DNA from: an uncultured Burkholderiales bacterium | GTDB taxonomy: Bacteria > Pseudomonadota > Gammaproteobacteria > Burkholderiales > Burkholderiaceae_C | Assembly (NCBI GenBank): GCA_903886485.1 | Contig: CAISMH010000014.1 | Coordinates: forward strand, 124,001 to 188,000 | Length of the DNA: 64,000 bases | Reading direction: 5' to 3' | In this document: positions 16,544 through 29,291 of the stretch, piece after piece | Layout: the number at the start of each line of letters is the position of its first letter | Position numbering within the stretch: the first letter of the stretch is position 1 | The notes under the pieces: generated by a model | Told to the model about the DNA's origin: nothing | Databases searched by the model: none | The model's input: only the letters and a program-made list of their open reading frames with translations | Translations under genes and position numbers: made by a program

Positions 16544-18028
16544 ATGAACCGCGAAATGTTGATGTTGGTCGAGGCAATCTCGCGCGAGAAAAACGTCGAG
16601 CGCGATGTGGTTTTCGGCGCTGTTGAATTGGCGCTGGCCCAAGCCACCAAAAAACTATACGAAGGTGATGTGGACATTCGCGTGGCCATGGACCGTGACA
16701 CGGGCGAGTACGAAACCTTCCGTCGTTGGTTGGTCGTGCCTGACGAAGCCGGTTTACAAAACCCCGAAGCTGAAGAGCTGCTGATGGATGCACGCGAGCG
16801 CGTGGCTGACGTCGAAGAGGGCGAATACATCGAAGAAGGTGTGGAGTCTTTGCCCATTGGCCGCATTGGGGCGATGGCTGCCAAGCAAGTCATCTTGCAA
16901 AAGATTCGTGACGCTGAACGCGAGATGTTGCTCAACGACTTCATGTCACGTGGCGACAAGATTTTTGTAGGCACCGTCAAGCGCATGGACAAAGGCGATC
17001 TGATCATTGAATCCGGCCGCGTGGAAGGTCGTTTGCGTCGCAACGAAATGATTCCCAAGGAAAACTTCCGCAGTGGTGACCGTGTGCGCGCGATGATCAT
17101 GGACGTGGACCTGACTTTGCGTGGTGCGCCCATCATCTTGTCGCGCTCTGCGCCTGAGTTCATGGTTGAGTTGTTCCGCCATGAGGTGCCAGAAATCGAA
17201 CAAGGCATGTTGGAGATCAAGTCATGCGCCCGTGACGCAGGTTCACGCGCCAAGATCGCAGTGATTTCTCATGACAAGCGTGTCGACCCCATTGGCACTT
17301 GCGTGGGTGTGCGTGGTACCCGTGTCAACGCCGTGACCACGGAACTCGCAGGCGAGCGCGTGGACATTGTGTTGTGGAGTGAAGACCCAGCGCAGTTTGT
17401 GATTGGTGCTTTGGCACCTGCCAACGTCAGCTCCATCGTGGTGGACGAAGAGCGTCACGCCATGGATGTGGTGGTGGACGAAGAAAACCTCGCCATTGCC
17501 ATCGGTCGCGGCGGTCAAAACGTGCGTTTGGCTGCTGAATTGACGGGCTGGAAAATCAACATCATGGATGCCGCTGAGTCTGCACAAAAGCAAGCTGACG
17601 AAACACACAGCATCCGCGAATTGTTCATGGCCAAGTTGGACGTGGACCAAGAAGTCGCTGACATCTTGATTGAAGAAGGCTTCACCAGTCTTGAAGAAGT
17701 GGCCTACGTGCCATTGCAAGAGATGTTGGAAATCGAAAGCTTTGATGAAGACACTGTCAACGAGCTGCGCACACGTGCCAAGGATGCGCTGCTCACCCTA
17801 GAAATTGCACGCGAAGAGAGCGTCGAAGAAGTTTCGCAAGATTTGCGCGACCTCGAAGGATTGAATGCGGAGTTCTTGCCCCAGTTGGCTGAGAGCGGCG
17901 TACACACCCGTGACGATTTGGCCGATTTGGCCGTAGACGAGCTCACAGCCATCACTGGCCAAAGCGAAGAAGAGGCCAAAACCCTGATCTTGAAGGCACG
18001 TGAACATTGGTTCACGGGTCAAGAGTAA
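16544..18028 (+). CDS. nusA: transcription termination/antitermination factor NusA
   Basis: Binds RNA polymerase and the nascent RNA, modulating pausing, termination and antitermination. Domains in order: N-terminal polymerase-binding domain (about 1-130), S1 (about 135-200, [20 protein letters not shown]), KH1 and KH2 (about 225-350, [11 protein letters not shown] and [19 protein letters not shown]), then two acidic helix-hairpin-helix repeats to residue 494. A good GGAG site precedes the ATG. A possible target of its own activity is the leader hairpin at 15875-15918. Confidence 0.97.
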   Translation: MNREMLMLVEAISREKNVERDVVFGAVELALAQATKKLYEGDVDIRVAMDRDTGEYETFRRWLVVPDEAGLQNPEAEELLMDARERVADVEEGEYIEEGVESLPIGRIGAMAAKQVILQKIRDAEREMLLNDFMSRGDKIFVGTVKRMDKGDLIIESGRVEGRLRRNEMIPKENFRSGDRVRAMIMDVDLTLRGAPIILSRSAPEFMVELFRHEVPEIEQGMLEIKSCARDAGSRAKIAVISHDKRVDPIGTCVGVRGTRVNAVTTELAGERVDIVLWSEDPAQFVIGALAPANVSSIVVDEERHAMDVVVDEENLAIAIGRGGQNVRLAAELTGWKINIMDAAESAQKQADETHSIRELFMAKLDVDQEVADILIEEGFTSLEEVAYVPLQEMLEIESFDEDTVNELRTRAKDALLTLEIAREESVEEVSQDLRDLEGLNAEFLPQLAESGVHTRDDLADLAVDELTAITGQSEEEAKTLILKAREHWFTGQE

Positions 18029-18052
18029 TGGTCATGGCGAGGAAGATCACAT

Positions 18053-20887
18053 ATGTCCAGTACGACCGTAGCCGAGTTTGCCAGCGAACTCAAAAAACCA
18101 ACCGACACCCTGCTTGATCAACTCAAAGCAGCAGGTGTCGCCAAATCTTCTGCCAGCGATGTGCTGACGGAAGGTGACAAGCAAAAGCTGTTGAGCCATT
18201 TGCAAGCCAGTCACGGCACTGCATCGCCTGAGCGCAAGAAGATCACTTTGGTCAAGAAATCGACCACCGAGATCAAACAAGCCGACGCCACAGGCAAAGC
18301 ACGCACCATCCAAGTGGAAGTGCGTAAAAAACGCACCTTCGTCAAGCGTGATGAAGATGAGTCCACCGAAGTTCAAGCGTCAGCACAACCTGTTGTGGCT
18401 GAGGTGCCTGCCGCGCCTGTGATTGATCACGCTGAGCTCGCCCGTCGTGAAGAAGAAGCGCGTCGTCAAGCCGAGCTGATTCGTCGCCAAGAAGAAGAGC
18501 TGGCTGAAAAGCGTCGTCTGCGCGAAGAACAAGAAGCCAAAGAACACGCCAAGCAAGAAGCGGCGAAAGCCAAGGCCCAAGCGCAAGCAGATGTGCTCGC
18601 TGAATCTGCCGCACCTGAGGCCAAAGACGAACCCTCTGAGCCCACGGTCGACCTCAAAGCACAAGCTGCTGAAGCTGCCCGTGTGCAGGCTGCAGCCGCA
18701 TCCAAAGCCCGTGCTGATGAAGACACAGCGCGTGCTGTCGACTTAGACTCGCGCCGTCGCAAAGCGCTGGCTGAAGCCGAAGCCATTCGCTTGATGATGA
18801 GCACGCCGCAAAAGACCATGGTGGCCAAAAAGCCTGAGCCAACGCCAGACCCCAAAGCCATCAAAGGTACGTTGCACAAACCAGCCGGAACACCCGGTGC
18901 TCGTCCCGGGGCACCTGCTGCGCCCGGCACAGCCACACCTGGCAACAAAGAAGTCAAGAGCGCCAAGCTGTCCTCCAGCTGGGCCGACGAACAAGCCAAG
19001 AAGAAAGCCATCAAAACACGCGGTGACGCGAGTGGTGGCGTAGGCCGCAACAGCTGGCGTGGTGGTCCTAAAGGTCGTCGCGAACGCGATCGTGACGATG
19101 ACCGTGCACCCCAAGCCGCTGTCGAGGCGCGCGTGATCGAAGTGCACGTGCCTGAGACCATCACCGTGGGCGAATTGGCCCACAAGATGGCAGTCAAAGC
19201 CTCTGAGGTCATCAAGCAGTTGATGAAGCTCGGTCAAATGGCCACCATCAACCAGCCTTTGGACCAAGACACCGCCATGATCGTGGTGGAAGAAATGGGC
19301 CACAAAGCCGTGATTGCGGACTTGGATGATCCAGAAGCGTTCACAGAAGAAGAAGCCTCGGGTCACCAAGCGGAGTCCATCACACGTGCCCCAGTGGTCA
19401 CAGTCATGGGCCACGTGGACCACGGTAAAACATCGTTGCTGGATTACATTCGTCGCGCCAAAGTCGCCTCGGGTGAAGCGGGCGGCATTACCCAACACAT
19501 TGGTGCTTACCACGTGGAAACCCCACGCGGCATGATTTCCTTTTTGGACACGCCCGGTCACGAGGCCTTCACGGCCATGCGTGCACGCGGTGCTAAAGCG
19601 ACCGACATCGTCATCTTGGTGGTGGCGGCGGACGACGGCGTGATGCCGCAAACCAAAGAAGCCATCAAGCACGCGAAAGCGGCGGGTGTGCCCATCGTGG
19701 TGGCGGTCAACAAGATCGACAAACCCGGTGCCAACCCAGAGCGCGTCAAAGGCGAATTGGTGGCTGAAGAAGTGGTGCCTGAAGAGTTCGGTGGTGATTC
19801 ACCGTTCTGTGAAGTCTCCGCCAAAACGGGTGCCGGCATTGACGAGTTGCTGGAGCAAGTGCTCTTGCAAGCCGAAGTGCTCGAACTCAAAGCGCCGGTC
19901 GATGCCATGGCCAAAGGCTTGGTGATCGAAGCGCGCCTCGACAAAGGTCGCGGTCCCGTGGCCACCGTGCTGGTGCAGTCCGGTACGCTGAACGTGGGCG
20001 ATGTGGTCTTGGGTGGTCAAACCTATGGTCGCGTGCGCGCCATGTTGGACGAGAACGGCAAGCCCATCAAGTCTGCTGGCCCCTCGATTCCTGTAGAGAT
20101 TCAAGGTCTCACCGAAGTGCCGCAAGCCGGCGACGAATTCATGGTCATGACCGACGAGCGTCGTGCCCGTGAAATCGCCACCTACCGCGCAGGCAAAGTG
20201 CGCAACACCAAGTTGGCCAAGCAACAAGCGTCCAAGTTGGAGAACATGTTCTCTGACATGACGTCGGGCGAAGTCAAGATGTTGCCCATCATCGTCAAAG
20301 CCGACGTGCAAGGTTCACAAGAAGCTTTGGCAGCGTCCTTGCTCAAGTTGTCGACCGACGAAGTCAAGGTTCAATTGGTCTATGCCGCAGTCGGCGGCAT
20401 CAGCGAGAGCGATGTCAACTTGGCCATCGCTTCCAAGGCCGTCATCATTGGTTTCAACACGCGCGCTGATGCCGGTGCGCGCAAGTTGGCTGAAGGCAAC
20501 GGCGTTGAGATCCGTTACTACAACATCATCTATGACGCGGTAGACGAACTCAAAGCCGCAATGTCAGGCATGCTCACGCCCGACAAGAAAGAAGAAGTCA
20601 TCGGTACCGCCGAGATTCGCCAAGTGCTGCGCGTCAGCAAGATTGGTGCAATCGCGGGTTGTATGGTCACCTCTGGTTTGGTACGCCGCAACGCCAAGTT
20701 GCGTTTGTTGCGCAACAACGTGGTGGTCTTCACGGGTGAACTCGACAGCTTGAAGCGCTTCAAAGACGATGCCAAAGAAGTCAAAGAAAACTTCGAGTGC
20801 GGTTTGACCATCAAGAACTACAACGACATCGTCGAAGGCGATGTGTTGGAATTCTTCGAAATCAAAGAGGTGGCACGCACGCTGTAA
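18053..20887 (+). CDS. infB: translation initiation factor IF-2
   Basis: GTPase that brings fMet-tRNA to the 30S subunit. A 944-aa form: IF2_N domain (1-52), a long Ala/Lys/Glu-rich coiled-coil and Pro/Gly-rich linker (about 60-350), and a second IF2_N near 360-415. The G domain starts with GHVDHGKT near residue 452, then [12 protein letters not shown] and SAKTG. Domains II-IV follow, with the C-terminal fMet-tRNA-binding part. All G motifs are intact. GAGG at the proper spacing precedes ATG 18053. Shorter isoforms from internal starts are known in E. coli; none is obvious here. Confidence 0.97.
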   Translation: MSSTTVAEFASELKKPTDTLLDQLKAAGVAKSSASDVLTEGDKQKLLSHLQASHGTASPERKKITLVKKSTTEIKQADATGKARTIQVEVRKKRTFVKRDEDESTEVQASAQPVVAEVPAAPVIDHAELARREEEARRQAELIRRQEEELAEKRRLREEQEAKEHAKQEAAKAKAQAQADVLAESAAPEAKDEPSEPTVDLKAQAAEAARVQAAAASKARADEDTARAVDLDSRRRKALAEAEAIRLMMSTPQKTMVAKKPEPTPDPKAIKGTLHKPAGTPGARPGAPAAPGTATPGNKEVKSAKLSSSWADEQAKKKAIKTRGDASGGVGRNSWRGGPKGRRERDRDDDRAPQAAVEARVIEVHVPETITVGELAHKMAVKASEVIKQLMKLGQMATINQPLDQDTAMIVVEEMGHKAVIADLDDPEAFTEEEASGHQAESITRAPVVTVMGHVDHGKTSLLDYIRRAKVASGEAGGITQHIGAYHVETPRGMISFLDTPGHEAFTAMRARGAKATDIVILVVAADDGVMPQTKEAIKHAKAAGVPIVVAVNKIDKPGANPERVKGELVAEEVVPEEFGGDSPFCEVSAKTGAGIDELLEQVLLQAEVLELKAPVDAMAKGLVIEARLDKGRGPVATVLVQSGTLNVGDVVLGGQTYGRVRAMLDENGKPIKSAGPSIPVEIQGLTEVPQAGDEFMVMTDERRAREIATYRAGKVRNTKLAKQQASKLENMFSDMTSGEVKMLPIIVKADVQGSQEALAASLLKLSTDEVKVQLVYAAVGGISESDVNLAIASKAVIIGFNTRADAGARKLAEGNGVEIRYYNIIYDAVDELKAAMSGMLTPDKKEEVIGTAEIRQVLRVSKIGAIAGCMVTSGLVRRNAKLRLLRNNVVVFTGELDSLKRFKDDAKEVKENFECGLTIKNYNDIVEGDVLEFFEIKEVARTL

Positions 20888-20920
20888 GGCGTGAGTGGCA
20901 CTTTGAACAGGCAGTCCAGC

Positions 20921-21292
20921 ATGGCCCGTAAACCGAGCAGCACCCCCAACCGCAGCTACCAAGTCGCTGACCAGATCCAACGCGATCTGGCCGACTTGAT
21001 TGCGCGCGAGTTGAAAGACCCACGCGTTGGGTTTGTCACGCTGCAAGGCGTGGAGGTCACCCCCGATTACGCCCATGCCAAAGTGCATTTCAGCGTGTTG
21101 AATGGTGATCCTGTGAAAACAGGCGAGGGCTTGAACCAAGCGGCAGGGTTTCTGCGCAATGGCTTGTTCAAGCGCCTACACATCCACACCGTGCCGACCT
21201 TGCATTTTGTGTATGACCGCACGCCCGAGCGTGCGTCTGACATGAATGCGTTGATTGCGCAGGCAGTCGCGTCCAAAGCGAAGGACGACTGA
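20921..21292 (+). CDS. rbfA: 30S ribosome-binding factor A
   Basis: A cold-shock-linked 30S maturation factor that binds near the 5' helix of 16S rRNA; KH-like fold. Seen: [34 protein letters not shown] and the C-terminal [11 protein letters not shown]. The 123-aa length from ATG 20921 fits the family. A GTG at 20891 would add ten residues. The gene lies 33 bases after infB and 1 base before truB, within the operon. Confidence 0.95.
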   Translation: MARKPSSTPNRSYQVADQIQRDLADLIARELKDPRVGFVTLQGVEVTPDYAHAKVHFSVLNGDPVKTGEGLNQAAGFLRNGLFKRLHIHTVPTLHFVYDRTPERASDMNALIAQAVASKAKDD

Positions 21293-21293
21293 G

Positions 21294-22319
21294 ATGAACC
21301 TCGTTGGGCAGTCACAAGAGAGCGAACCGTCTCTCAGCACACGTATGCCGCGCCTACGGGTGCAGCGACGCCCTGTGCATGGTGTGTTGCTGTTGGACAA
21401 GCCCTTGGGTTTGTCGAGCAACGATGCCTTGCAAAAAGCCAAATGGCTGTTACGCGCAGAAAAAGCGGGCCACACGGGCACGCTCGACCCCTTAGCGACG
21501 GGGGTGTTGCCTTTGTGTTTTGGCGCGGCCACCAAATTCAGCCAACTCCATTTGGACGCGGACAAAACGTATGAGACCACCGTGCGCTTAGGTGTGAAAA
21601 CCAGCACTGCGGATGCCGAGGGCGAGGTCATTGAGCAGCGACCTGTCACGTGCACCGTGGGTCAAGTGGTGGAAGTGCTAGACCGCTTCATGGGACCCAT
21701 CACGCAAGTGCCGCCCATGTACAGCGCCTTGAAAAAAGATGGCAAAGCTCTGTACGAATATGCGCGCGCCGGTGAGACCGTTGAGCGCGAACCTCGCCAC
21801 GTGGTGATTCACGACTTAGAGTTGCTGGAGATGCAACTCGAGGGCGATGCCCCATTTTTACGTTTGCGCGTGACGTGCAGCAAAGGCACCTACATTCGAA
21901 CCTTGGGCGAAGACATGGCCGAGGCTTTGGGATGTGGCGGCCACTTGAGTGCCTTGCGTCGCGTGGCCACTGGGCCTTTTGTGCAAACTGATTGTGTGAC
22001 CTTAGAAGACTTGACCGCCATGGATGAGCCCCAACGCCAAGCGCGTTTGATGCCCGTGTCGTGCCTCTTGTCGGATCACCAAGCGATCACCTTGGATGCT
22101 GAGAACGCAGGCCGCTTTTTGAGCGGTGTGCGTCGTCGCGGTACTTGGCCTGACCTTGACCGTGTCTGTGTGTTTGGAGAAAACCCACACGCTTTGCTGG
22201 GCAGCGCCCATGTGAAAGCGGGGGAACTGATTCCGGGACGATTGTTGAGTCCCCTTGAAATTCAACAAATTTTGGAAAAATCGCCTGTCAACCAGCCCTT
22301 GCTGGCACAACGGGCATAA
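21294..22319 (+). CDS. truB: tRNA pseudouridine(55) synthase
   Basis: Makes pseudouridine 55 in the T loop of tRNAs. Catalytic Asp lies in [12 protein letters not shown]; other TruB blocks are [31 protein letters not shown] and [18 protein letters not shown]-terminal PUA-like tail follows. I chose ATG 21294 (341 aa) because AAGGA lies about 8 bases upstream and the rbfA stop is 1 base before it. It has an N-terminal extension of about 25 polar residues before the first conserved block. Last gene of the rimP operon, with typA 14 bases on. Confidence 0.95.
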   Translation: MNLVGQSQESEPSLSTRMPRLRVQRRPVHGVLLLDKPLGLSSNDALQKAKWLLRAEKAGHTGTLDPLATGVLPLCFGAATKFSQLHLDADKTYETTVRLGVKTSTADAEGEVIEQRPVTCTVGQVVEVLDRFMGPITQVPPMYSALKKDGKALYEYARAGETVEREPRHVVIHDLELLEMQLEGDAPFLRLRVTCSKGTYIRTLGEDMAEALGCGGHLSALRRVATGPFVQTDCVTLEDLTAMDEPQRQARLMPVSCLLSDHQAITLDAENAGRFLSGVRRRGTWPDLDRVCVFGENPHALLGSAHVKAGELIPGRLLSPLEIQQILEKSPVNQPLLAQRA

Positions 22320-22333
22320 AGGAAGAGAAAAGC

Positions 22334-24151
<1,818 letters not shown>

Positions 24152-24168
24152 AACCTTGTTTTGCATCC

Positions 24169-24196
24169 AAAGCCGAGGCCACGACCTCGGCTTTTT
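24169..24196 (+). terminator. intrinsic terminator after typA
   Basis: Stem 24169-24178 (AAAGCCGAGG) pairs with 24185-24194 (CCTCGGCTTT) over a 6-base loop and ends in a T run. It probably ends the rimP-to-typA transcription unit. Confidence 0.9.
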
Positions 24197-24218
24197 CATT
24201 GGAATCTGGAGTATGCAT

Positions 24219-25337
24219 ATGGCGACCTATACCACCGATGTTCACAGCGAATGTGTGGGCCATCTAGGCCTCATCACCCTCCATCGTCCCAAGGCTTTGA
24301 ATGCCCTGTCATTGGCGATGGTGCGTGAACTCAATCATGTCTTGCAGCAGTGGCAAGACGATTCACAGGTGAAGGCCGTGGTCGTGCGCGGCAGCAACAA
24401 GGAAGGCCCCTTTGGTGCGTTCTGTGCGGGTGGTGATATCCGTTATTTTCATCAAGCAGTTCTGAGCGGTGACGTGACGCTGGAAGACTTCTTCACGGAG
24501 GAGTACAGCCTCAACCATTTGATTCAAAACTACCGCAAGCCCTACATCGCGTTGATGGATGGCATCGTCATGGGCGGTGGCATGGGCCTCAGCCAAGGTG
24601 CTGCACTGCGTGTGGTGACCGAGCGCACCAAGATGGCGATGCCTGAGACCCACATTGGTCTGTTCCCCGATGTCGGCGGCGGTTATTTCTTAAGTCGTTG
24701 CCCGGGGCACATGGGTGAGTATTTGGCCTTGACAGGCCATGTGCTGCATGGGGGCGAGGCCTTGCATACAGGCTTGGCTGATGTGTGTGTGCCATCTGCG
24801 ACCTTGCCTGCCTTATGGGACCATCTGCGTGAGCGAGATTGGGTGAATGGCGAAACTGTGGTGACGTGGCTGCTTGAACAAAGCAAAGTCAGCACAGAAC
24901 TTGCGTTGGCGGCGACACCTGAGTGGCGCAGTGCTCCGATAGATGCTGTTTTTGGTTTGGCGACCGTGGCTGAGATCGACCACGCCTTGCATGCCCAAGA
25001 TGATTGGTCGGTGCGCACACGCCAAGCCTTGCACCATCAATCACCCTTGATGTTGTGCGTCACGCTAGAGCAAATTCGACGTGGCCGTCACATGACCTTG
25101 GCGCAAGATCTGCGCATGGAGCGTGACTTGGTGCGTCATTGTTTCCAAACCGATCATCTCGCGCGTCGTGGCGTGGCCAGCGAAACGGTGGAGGGCATTC
25201 GTGCCTTGGCGGTGGACAAAGACCATCAGCCTAAATGGCAGCCCGCCCGCATCGCCGATGTGACGCCTGAGATGGTGTTGCCGTTTTTCGAAAGTCCTTG
25301 GCCTGAAGCCGCGCATCCCTTGCGGCATTTGACTTAA
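24219..25337 (+). CDS. enoyl-CoA hydratase/isomerase family protein, 3-hydroxyisobutyryl-CoA hydrolase type
   Basis: A 372-aa crotonase-fold protein. The length and the blocks LNALSLAMVREL, FCAGGDIRYFHQ, FFTEEYSLNHLIQNYRKPY, DGIVMGGGMGLS and PETHIGLFPDVGGGYFLSR are those of the HIBYL-CoA hydrolase subfamily, which frees 3-hydroxyisobutyrate in valine breakdown. The oxyanion-hole glycines and the Glu of PETHIG are present. I chose ATG 24219 because GGAG lies 7 bases before it; an ATG at 24213 is too close. Substrate is by family only. It stands alone, convergent with the CoA-transferase gene. Confidence 0.85.
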   Translation: MATYTTDVHSECVGHLGLITLHRPKALNALSLAMVRELNHVLQQWQDDSQVKAVVVRGSNKEGPFGAFCAGGDIRYFHQAVLSGDVTLEDFFTEEYSLNHLIQNYRKPYIALMDGIVMGGGMGLSQGAALRVVTERTKMAMPETHIGLFPDVGGGYFLSRCPGHMGEYLALTGHVLHGGEALHTGLADVCVPSATLPALWDHLRERDWVNGETVVTWLLEQSKVSTELALAATPEWRSAPIDAVFGLATVAEIDHALHAQDDWSVRTRQALHHQSPLMLCVTLEQIRRGRHMTLAQDLRMERDLVRHCFQTDHLARRGVASETVEGIRALAVDKDHQPKWQPARIADVTPEMVLPFFESPWPEAAHPLRHLT

Positions 25338-25339
25338 AG

Positions 25340-25402
25340 ACGCTGCCGCTGATCGAGAGATGGGCTGCTGCGTGTGTGTTGCCGTGTTTAACGCGGCAGC
25401 GT
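25340..25402. repeat. 10-bp perfect inverted repeat at the convergent gene ends
   Basis: ACGCTGCCGC at 25340-25349 is exactly matched by GCGGCAGCGT at 25393-25402, 43 bases apart. The right arm lies in the last codons of the CoA-transferase gene. No T run follows, so it is not a standard terminator; it could be a 3'-end stabilising hairpin. Confidence 0.5.
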
Positions 25403-26305
25403 GTGCAACGGAATGTCTTGGCTGCTCGCCAGCTTGTCGAGTTGTTGGCGCGTTTGCGTGGCTAAGAACTGGGCAATCGCCTCATGTGTACGGCGCTTGT
25501 GCATATGCATCGCCGTTTGTTTAGGTAGACCCGCAGCCTCACACAAGCGCGCAGCAAAGTGCGGTTCAAGCGCGGCCACCGCCACGCGTCCGTTTTTGCA
25601 GGGGTAAACCTTGTAGCCAGCATGCGCGCCACCAACATCACCATCCGGTGCGGTGAGTCCCCAAGTGCGGGGTAAGGCGAGGTAAGCCGAGGCATCGCTC
25701 AAAGCCACTGGGTGGAACACGCCTTTGCCTTGGTTGCGCCCTGTGCGCTGACGCAAGAGCAACGCTTGCAACACGGCCTCCGTGGTGAACAGCGAACCGC
25801 CCATGTCGGCATACAGACTGGCGGGCATGTCTAAACCGTTGACCAAGCCACTGTCGGCTTGGTAGGTCAAGTCGTGTCCGGCCTCTTCGACACGTAGTCC
25901 GGGTGAGCCCACAATGCTCACCACGCACAGAGCAGGGTAGCGCTGGTGCAGGTCTTTCCAAGCTAGCCCCAGTTTGACCAAGGCAGAAGGACGAAAGGAT
26001 GTGATGAGCACATCGGTTTGCGCCAGTTGCTTGTGCAGGCTGGCTTGCCCGCGTTCTGACTTGAGGTCAGCTTGAACCACTTTCACGCCTTCGTGCATCA
26101 CGTCATAGGCGGCGGGCTTGTAGATGCCCATGGGGTCCGCTGTTGTCATGCCTGCTGTCGCGACAGGTTCGAGCTTGGTGCATTTGGCACCCATGGATTG
26201 CAAGCGCATCACGGCGGCGGGACCCGGGAGATTCAGCGCGAGGGTGAGAACGCGGATGCCTTTCAAGGCCTTGTGCGTGGATGAGTTGGCGTGTGAAGCA
26301 GTCAT
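25388..26305 (-). CDS. CaiB/BaiF-family CoA transferase
   Basis: A type III CoA-transferase or racemase-like protein. The N-terminal KGIRVLTLALNLPGPAAVMRLQSMGAKCTKLEP is the standard CaiB start. AQTDVLITSFRPSALVKLGL and GSLFTTEAVLQALLLRQRTG are typical middle blocks. At about 305 aa it is shorter than most members (360-400 aa), with less sequence before the C-terminal helix; it looks compact rather than broken. I chose ATG 26305, 7 bases after the upstream gene. A GTG at 26338 would overlap that gene. It is last in the tcu-like minus-strand series and could supply or remove CoA from the imported acid. Confidence 0.8.
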   Translation of the reverse strand: MTASHANSSTHKALKGIRVLTLALNLPGPAAVMRLQSMGAKCTKLEPVATAGMTTADPMGIYKPAAYDVMHEGVKVVQADLKSERGQASLHKQLAQTDVLITSFRPSALVKLGLAWKDLHQRYPALCVVSIVGSPGLRVEEAGHDLTYQADSGLVNGLDMPASLYADMGGSLFTTEAVLQALLLRQRTGRNQGKGVFHPVALSDASAYLALPRTWGLTAPDGDVGGAHAGYKVYPCKNGRVAVAALEPHFAARLCEAAGLPKQTAMHMHKRRTHEAIAQFLATQTRQQLDKLASSQDIPLHTLPR

Positions 26306-26312
26306 GCCGCCA

Positions 26313-27104
26313 TTATCGGGCGGCGACGGGGTCCACACCCGTTTTGCGAATCACGTCGGCTACTTCGGGCGATTGAAAGAAGCGAATCAGTTGCTTGGCA
26401 GTCTCTTGCTCGGTGGAGCCTTCGACCAAGCCCGCTGAGAAGAAAATGGTTTGCTGCACAGATTCGGGCAGAGTGCCGATGAAGTCGAGCTCTTTGAAAT
26501 AAATCAGTTCGCTCACTTGCTGAAAGCCGAGTTCGGCATCGCCACGTGCGACGACCGCACCGACGCGTTCACTCATGATTTTTTTGGCGGTGTCTTTGAG
26601 TTGTTCAGCCACTCCGAGTTTGGCGAACAACTCAGTGGACAAATAGGTGCCGCTCGCACTGGCTGAGTAAGCAATGGATTTGGCGTTCAGCAAGGTGGCC
26701 TTCAATGCCTCGACGGTGCTGATGTCTGGCTTGGGTGTGCCTTTGCGAACAGCCGCTCCGATTTGCGAACGAACCAAGTCCACCCGACTGCCTGGGATGA
26801 CTTTGCCATTTTTGATCAAGGCCTCTAGGCCGCCATCGGACAAGATGACCAAGTCAAATTTCTCACCGCGCGAAAAACGTGTGGGGATTGAGTCTGGTGC
26901 GTTACCAACAGAGGCGCCAAACGAGCTGATGACTTTGTGGCCTGTTTTCTTTTCGAACTCAGGCACGAGTTGCTTGTAAGCCTCAGTGAAAGCGCCTGAT
27001 GTGATGACCCGAATCTCAGCCGCATGCGTGAGTTGTGAGGCGGCTAAAAATAAACCGAGTCCCGCCAGTAATAGACGGCGCGTGATGTGGAGTGCGTTGG
27101 TCAT
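26313..27104 (-). CDS. periplasmic substrate-binding protein, ModA-like
   Basis: A 263-aa secreted solute-binding protein with a signal peptide (residues 1-28, ...LTHAAEIRV). Blocks VITSGAFTEAYKQLVPEFEKKTGHKV, VILSDGGLEALI and ERVGAVVARGDAELGFQQVSEL place it in the SBP_bac_11/ModA-like group, many of which bind organic acids or unknown ligands rather than molybdate. No ABC permease or ATPase lies beside it. It lies between the Bug receptor and the CoA-transferase, all on the minus strand with short gaps. The ligand is unknown. Confidence 0.83.
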   Translation of the reverse strand: MTNALHITRRLLLAGLGLFLAASQLTHAAEIRVITSGAFTEAYKQLVPEFEKKTGHKVISSFGASVGNAPDSIPTRFSRGEKFDLVILSDGGLEALIKNGKVIPGSRVDLVRSQIGAAVRKGTPKPDISTVEALKATLLNAKSIAYSASASGTYLSTELFAKLGVAEQLKDTAKKIMSERVGAVVARGDAELGFQQVSELIYFKELDFIGTLPESVQQTIFFSAGLVEGSTEQETAKQLIRFFQSPEVADVIRKTGVDPVAAR

Positions 27105-27127
27105 GTCAGGTTTCCTTTGGATGGTTC

Positions 27128-28102
27128 TTACTCGCCGGTGATTTTTCGTTCACGAATCACACGCCCCCACGTGGCTGATTCTTTGGCGATGTACTTGGCC
27201 AATTCATCGCGCGTGCTGGGCATGGGGGTCAGGCCATGGTTGTTGAGTTGCTCCACCACATCGGGGGACTTCAGCACTTTGACAAGTTCTGTGTTCCAAC
27301 GATCCAAGGTGGCTGTGGGCACTTTGGAGGACGCCACAAAGGCATACCAGTTGGTGGCGCTGAAACCGGGGTAGCCCGACTCGGCAATGGTCGGGATTTT
27401 GGGCAAGGACCGCAGGCGCTGTGTCCCTGTGCTGGCCAGTGGAATGAGCTTGCCACTGTCGATGTAAGCCTGCGAGGTGGAATAGGTGGAGAAATAGGCC
27501 GCTACGCGGCCGCCCAATAAGTCTTGCAAAGCTGGTGCGCCGCCCTTGTAGGGGACGTGGACGGTTTCAATGCCGGCCATGTCATCCAGCAATTCCCCTG
27601 CGAGGTGAGAGGCTGAGCCCGGGCCTGTGGATGCGTAGTCAAGCTTCTTGGGATTTTTCTTGGCATAGGCAATGTATTCGGCAAACGTTTTGATGCCCGT
27701 GCCCGCATGCACCACCAACACATTAGGGAAGTTCACCCCCATGGAGATGGGCGCGAGGTCTTTGACCGGGTCATAGGGCAGCTTCATCATGTGAGGCGCG
27801 ATGGTGAGTGGGCCGACTGAGCCAAACAAAATCGTGCTGCCATCGGTCGGTCCGTTGGCTGCAAACTGATGGGCGATGTTGCCGCCAGCACCCCCTCGGT
27901 TGTCGATGACCACCGAGGCACCAATGTTGTCGCCGAGTTTTCTGGCGATGATGCGTGCAGCTGTATCGGCCGCGCCTCCGGCGGCAAAGCCAACCACCAT
28001 GGTGATGGTTTTCTTAGGAGGAAATTCTTGCGCTTGTGCTGCGAGCGTGCACAGGCCCAGTGTGAGCAAAGCGATGCTGTGGCGGAATTTATTTTTAATC
28101 AT
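27128..28102 (-). CDS. Bug-family (TctC-like) periplasmic substrate receptor
   Basis: A 324-aa tripartite tricarboxylate transporter receptor. A signal peptide (MIKNKFRHSIALLTLGLCTLAAQA) is followed by FPPKKTITMVVGFAAGGAADTAARIIA, VIDNRGGAGGNIAHQFAANGPTDG and PYKGGAPALQDLLGGRV, all standard Bug blocks. ATG 28102 has AAAGGA 6 bases upstream. No tctA/tctB membrane genes are present, so it must use a membrane part encoded elsewhere or act as a sensor. Position next to tcuAB suggests a di- or tricarboxylate such as tricarballylate or citrate. Confidence 0.92.
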   Translation of the reverse strand: MIKNKFRHSIALLTLGLCTLAAQAQEFPPKKTITMVVGFAAGGAADTAARIIARKLGDNIGASVVIDNRGGAGGNIAHQFAANGPTDGSTILFGSVGPLTIAPHMMKLPYDPVKDLAPISMGVNFPNVLVVHAGTGIKTFAEYIAYAKKNPKKLDYASTGPGSASHLAGELLDDMAGIETVHVPYKGGAPALQDLLGGRVAAYFSTYSTSQAYIDSGKLIPLASTGTQRLRSLPKIPTIAESGYPGFSATNWYAFVASSKVPTATLDRWNTELVKVLKSPDVVEQLNNHGLTPMPSTRDELAKYIAKESATWGRVIRERKITGE

Positions 28103-28118
28103 GATGTGTCCTTTCAAA

Positions 28119-29291
28119 TTATTCGCTGCCCAAACCCAATTGGTTGGGTTGACGCTTTTCAACGGCAAAGCGCAGCAAGGCGGCGGTTCTAAAAATACCA
28201 TGCGCAAATTTGCCATAGGGCAATGTCGCAAAGAGCGCCATGACGATGCCCAAATGAATGGCTAGCAACGCAGGCAAGGCAGCACTGTCACGGCACAGCC
28301 ACAACGCGAGACCACTCAAGCTGGTGAAGAACAGTAAGGCGATGAAACCCAAGTCCATCGGTTTTTGCATGGCATCGCCATGCAGGGGGTGGCGTTGCAG
28401 ATGCAGCTTGAACAGACTCGCTGTGCCGAGTAGCAAACTCACACCACCGACAGCACCGAGCACCTTGGGTAGGCTAGGTAAATCGTAAGGCGCTTCCCAG
28501 CCCAAGGCGTAGTGGTACACCGTAGCCAAACTGGTGGCGGCAAAGCAAAGCATGAAGCCATAGAAGGTGAGGTGGTGTGCGTGCCGACGCGAGAGGGTGA
28601 ACGCATCGTCTTCGTTGTTGCAGCCTTCACCATGACCACCATCCAAGTACTTCAAGCGCAACACGTTTTGTGTGGCCTCACCTGCAGCGGGTTGGCTGAG
28701 TGCGGCCCCGCTGGTTGCCGGTGTGATGTCTTGCCAAAAACGTCGCACGCCCAACGCCAAGGCCACGGTCGCAAACAAGAACACAGGCGCGAACAAAGCC
28801 ACCAGCAAGTTGTGTGGGAACAGGTGGTAAAAGTTGCCTTGCAGTTGTGCCGACCACAAGGTGCCGTTGAGTTGCAATGCCAACAGCAAAAACAAGGACA
28901 AGCCAGCAGCCAGAGCCAATGACAGGGTGAGTCCATTGCGTTTGTAGAGTGCGCCTAAGGCAGGCGGCCACGCATAGTCGGCATAGGTTTGGCCACGCAC
29001 TTGCGCCATGGCTTGCGGGACGTTGACTGCAAATTCGTGAGGTGGTGCGTATTGGCAGGCATGCAAACAAGCGCCACAGTTGTGGCAAAGGTTCGCCAAG
29101 TAATGGATGTCGGCTTTGCCAAATTCAAGCCGTCGTGTCATGGCTGGAAACATCGCGCAAAAACCTTCGCAGTAACGGCAAGCGTTACAAATCTGTAGCT
29201 GTCGTGCGACTTCGGTTTCTGGCGCTGACAGCATCACTTCGCCATTGCCGAGCGCGCGCGCTTCTTGGGTGAGGGCCTCAAGCGTTTGCAT
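28119..29291 (-). CDS. tcuB: TcuB-type iron-sulfur/heme membrane electron carrier
   Basis: A 390-aa protein. The N-terminal part holds cysteine-rich iron-sulfur motifs ([15 protein letters not shown] and [16 protein letters not shown], within residues 25-80). The rest is membrane-spanning, with several helices and histidines fit for heme binding (for example [14 protein letters not shown]). TcuB reoxidises the flavin of TcuA and passes electrons to the quinone pool. It matches TcuB (citrate utilization protein B) and the C-terminal half of CobZ. ATG 29291 has AAGGAG 7 bases upstream. It overlaps tcuA by 14 bases, so the two are coupled. Confidence 0.9.
   Translation of the reverse strand: MQTLEALTQEARALGNGEVMLSAPETEVARQLQICNACRYCEGFCAMFPAMTRRLEFGKADIHYLANLCHNCGACLHACQYAPPHEFAVNVPQAMAQVRGQTYADYAWPPALGALYKRNGLTLSLALAAGLSLFLLLALQLNGTLWSAQLQGNFYHLFPHNLLVALFAPVFLFATVALALGVRRFWQDITPATSGAALSQPAAGEATQNVLRLKYLDGGHGEGCNNEDDAFTLSRRHAHHLTFYGFMLCFAATSLATVYHYALGWEAPYDLPSLPKVLGAVGGVSLLLGTASLFKLHLQRHPLHGDAMQKPMDLGFIALLFFTSLSGLALWLCRDSAALPALLAIHLGIVMALFATLPYGKFAHGIFRTAALLRFAVEKRQPNQLGLGSE

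Noticed and set aside
26313-27104. Molybdate-binding protein ModA
   Set aside because: Only the fold group matches. No modB/modC genes or other molybdate genes are near, so no ligand is assigned.
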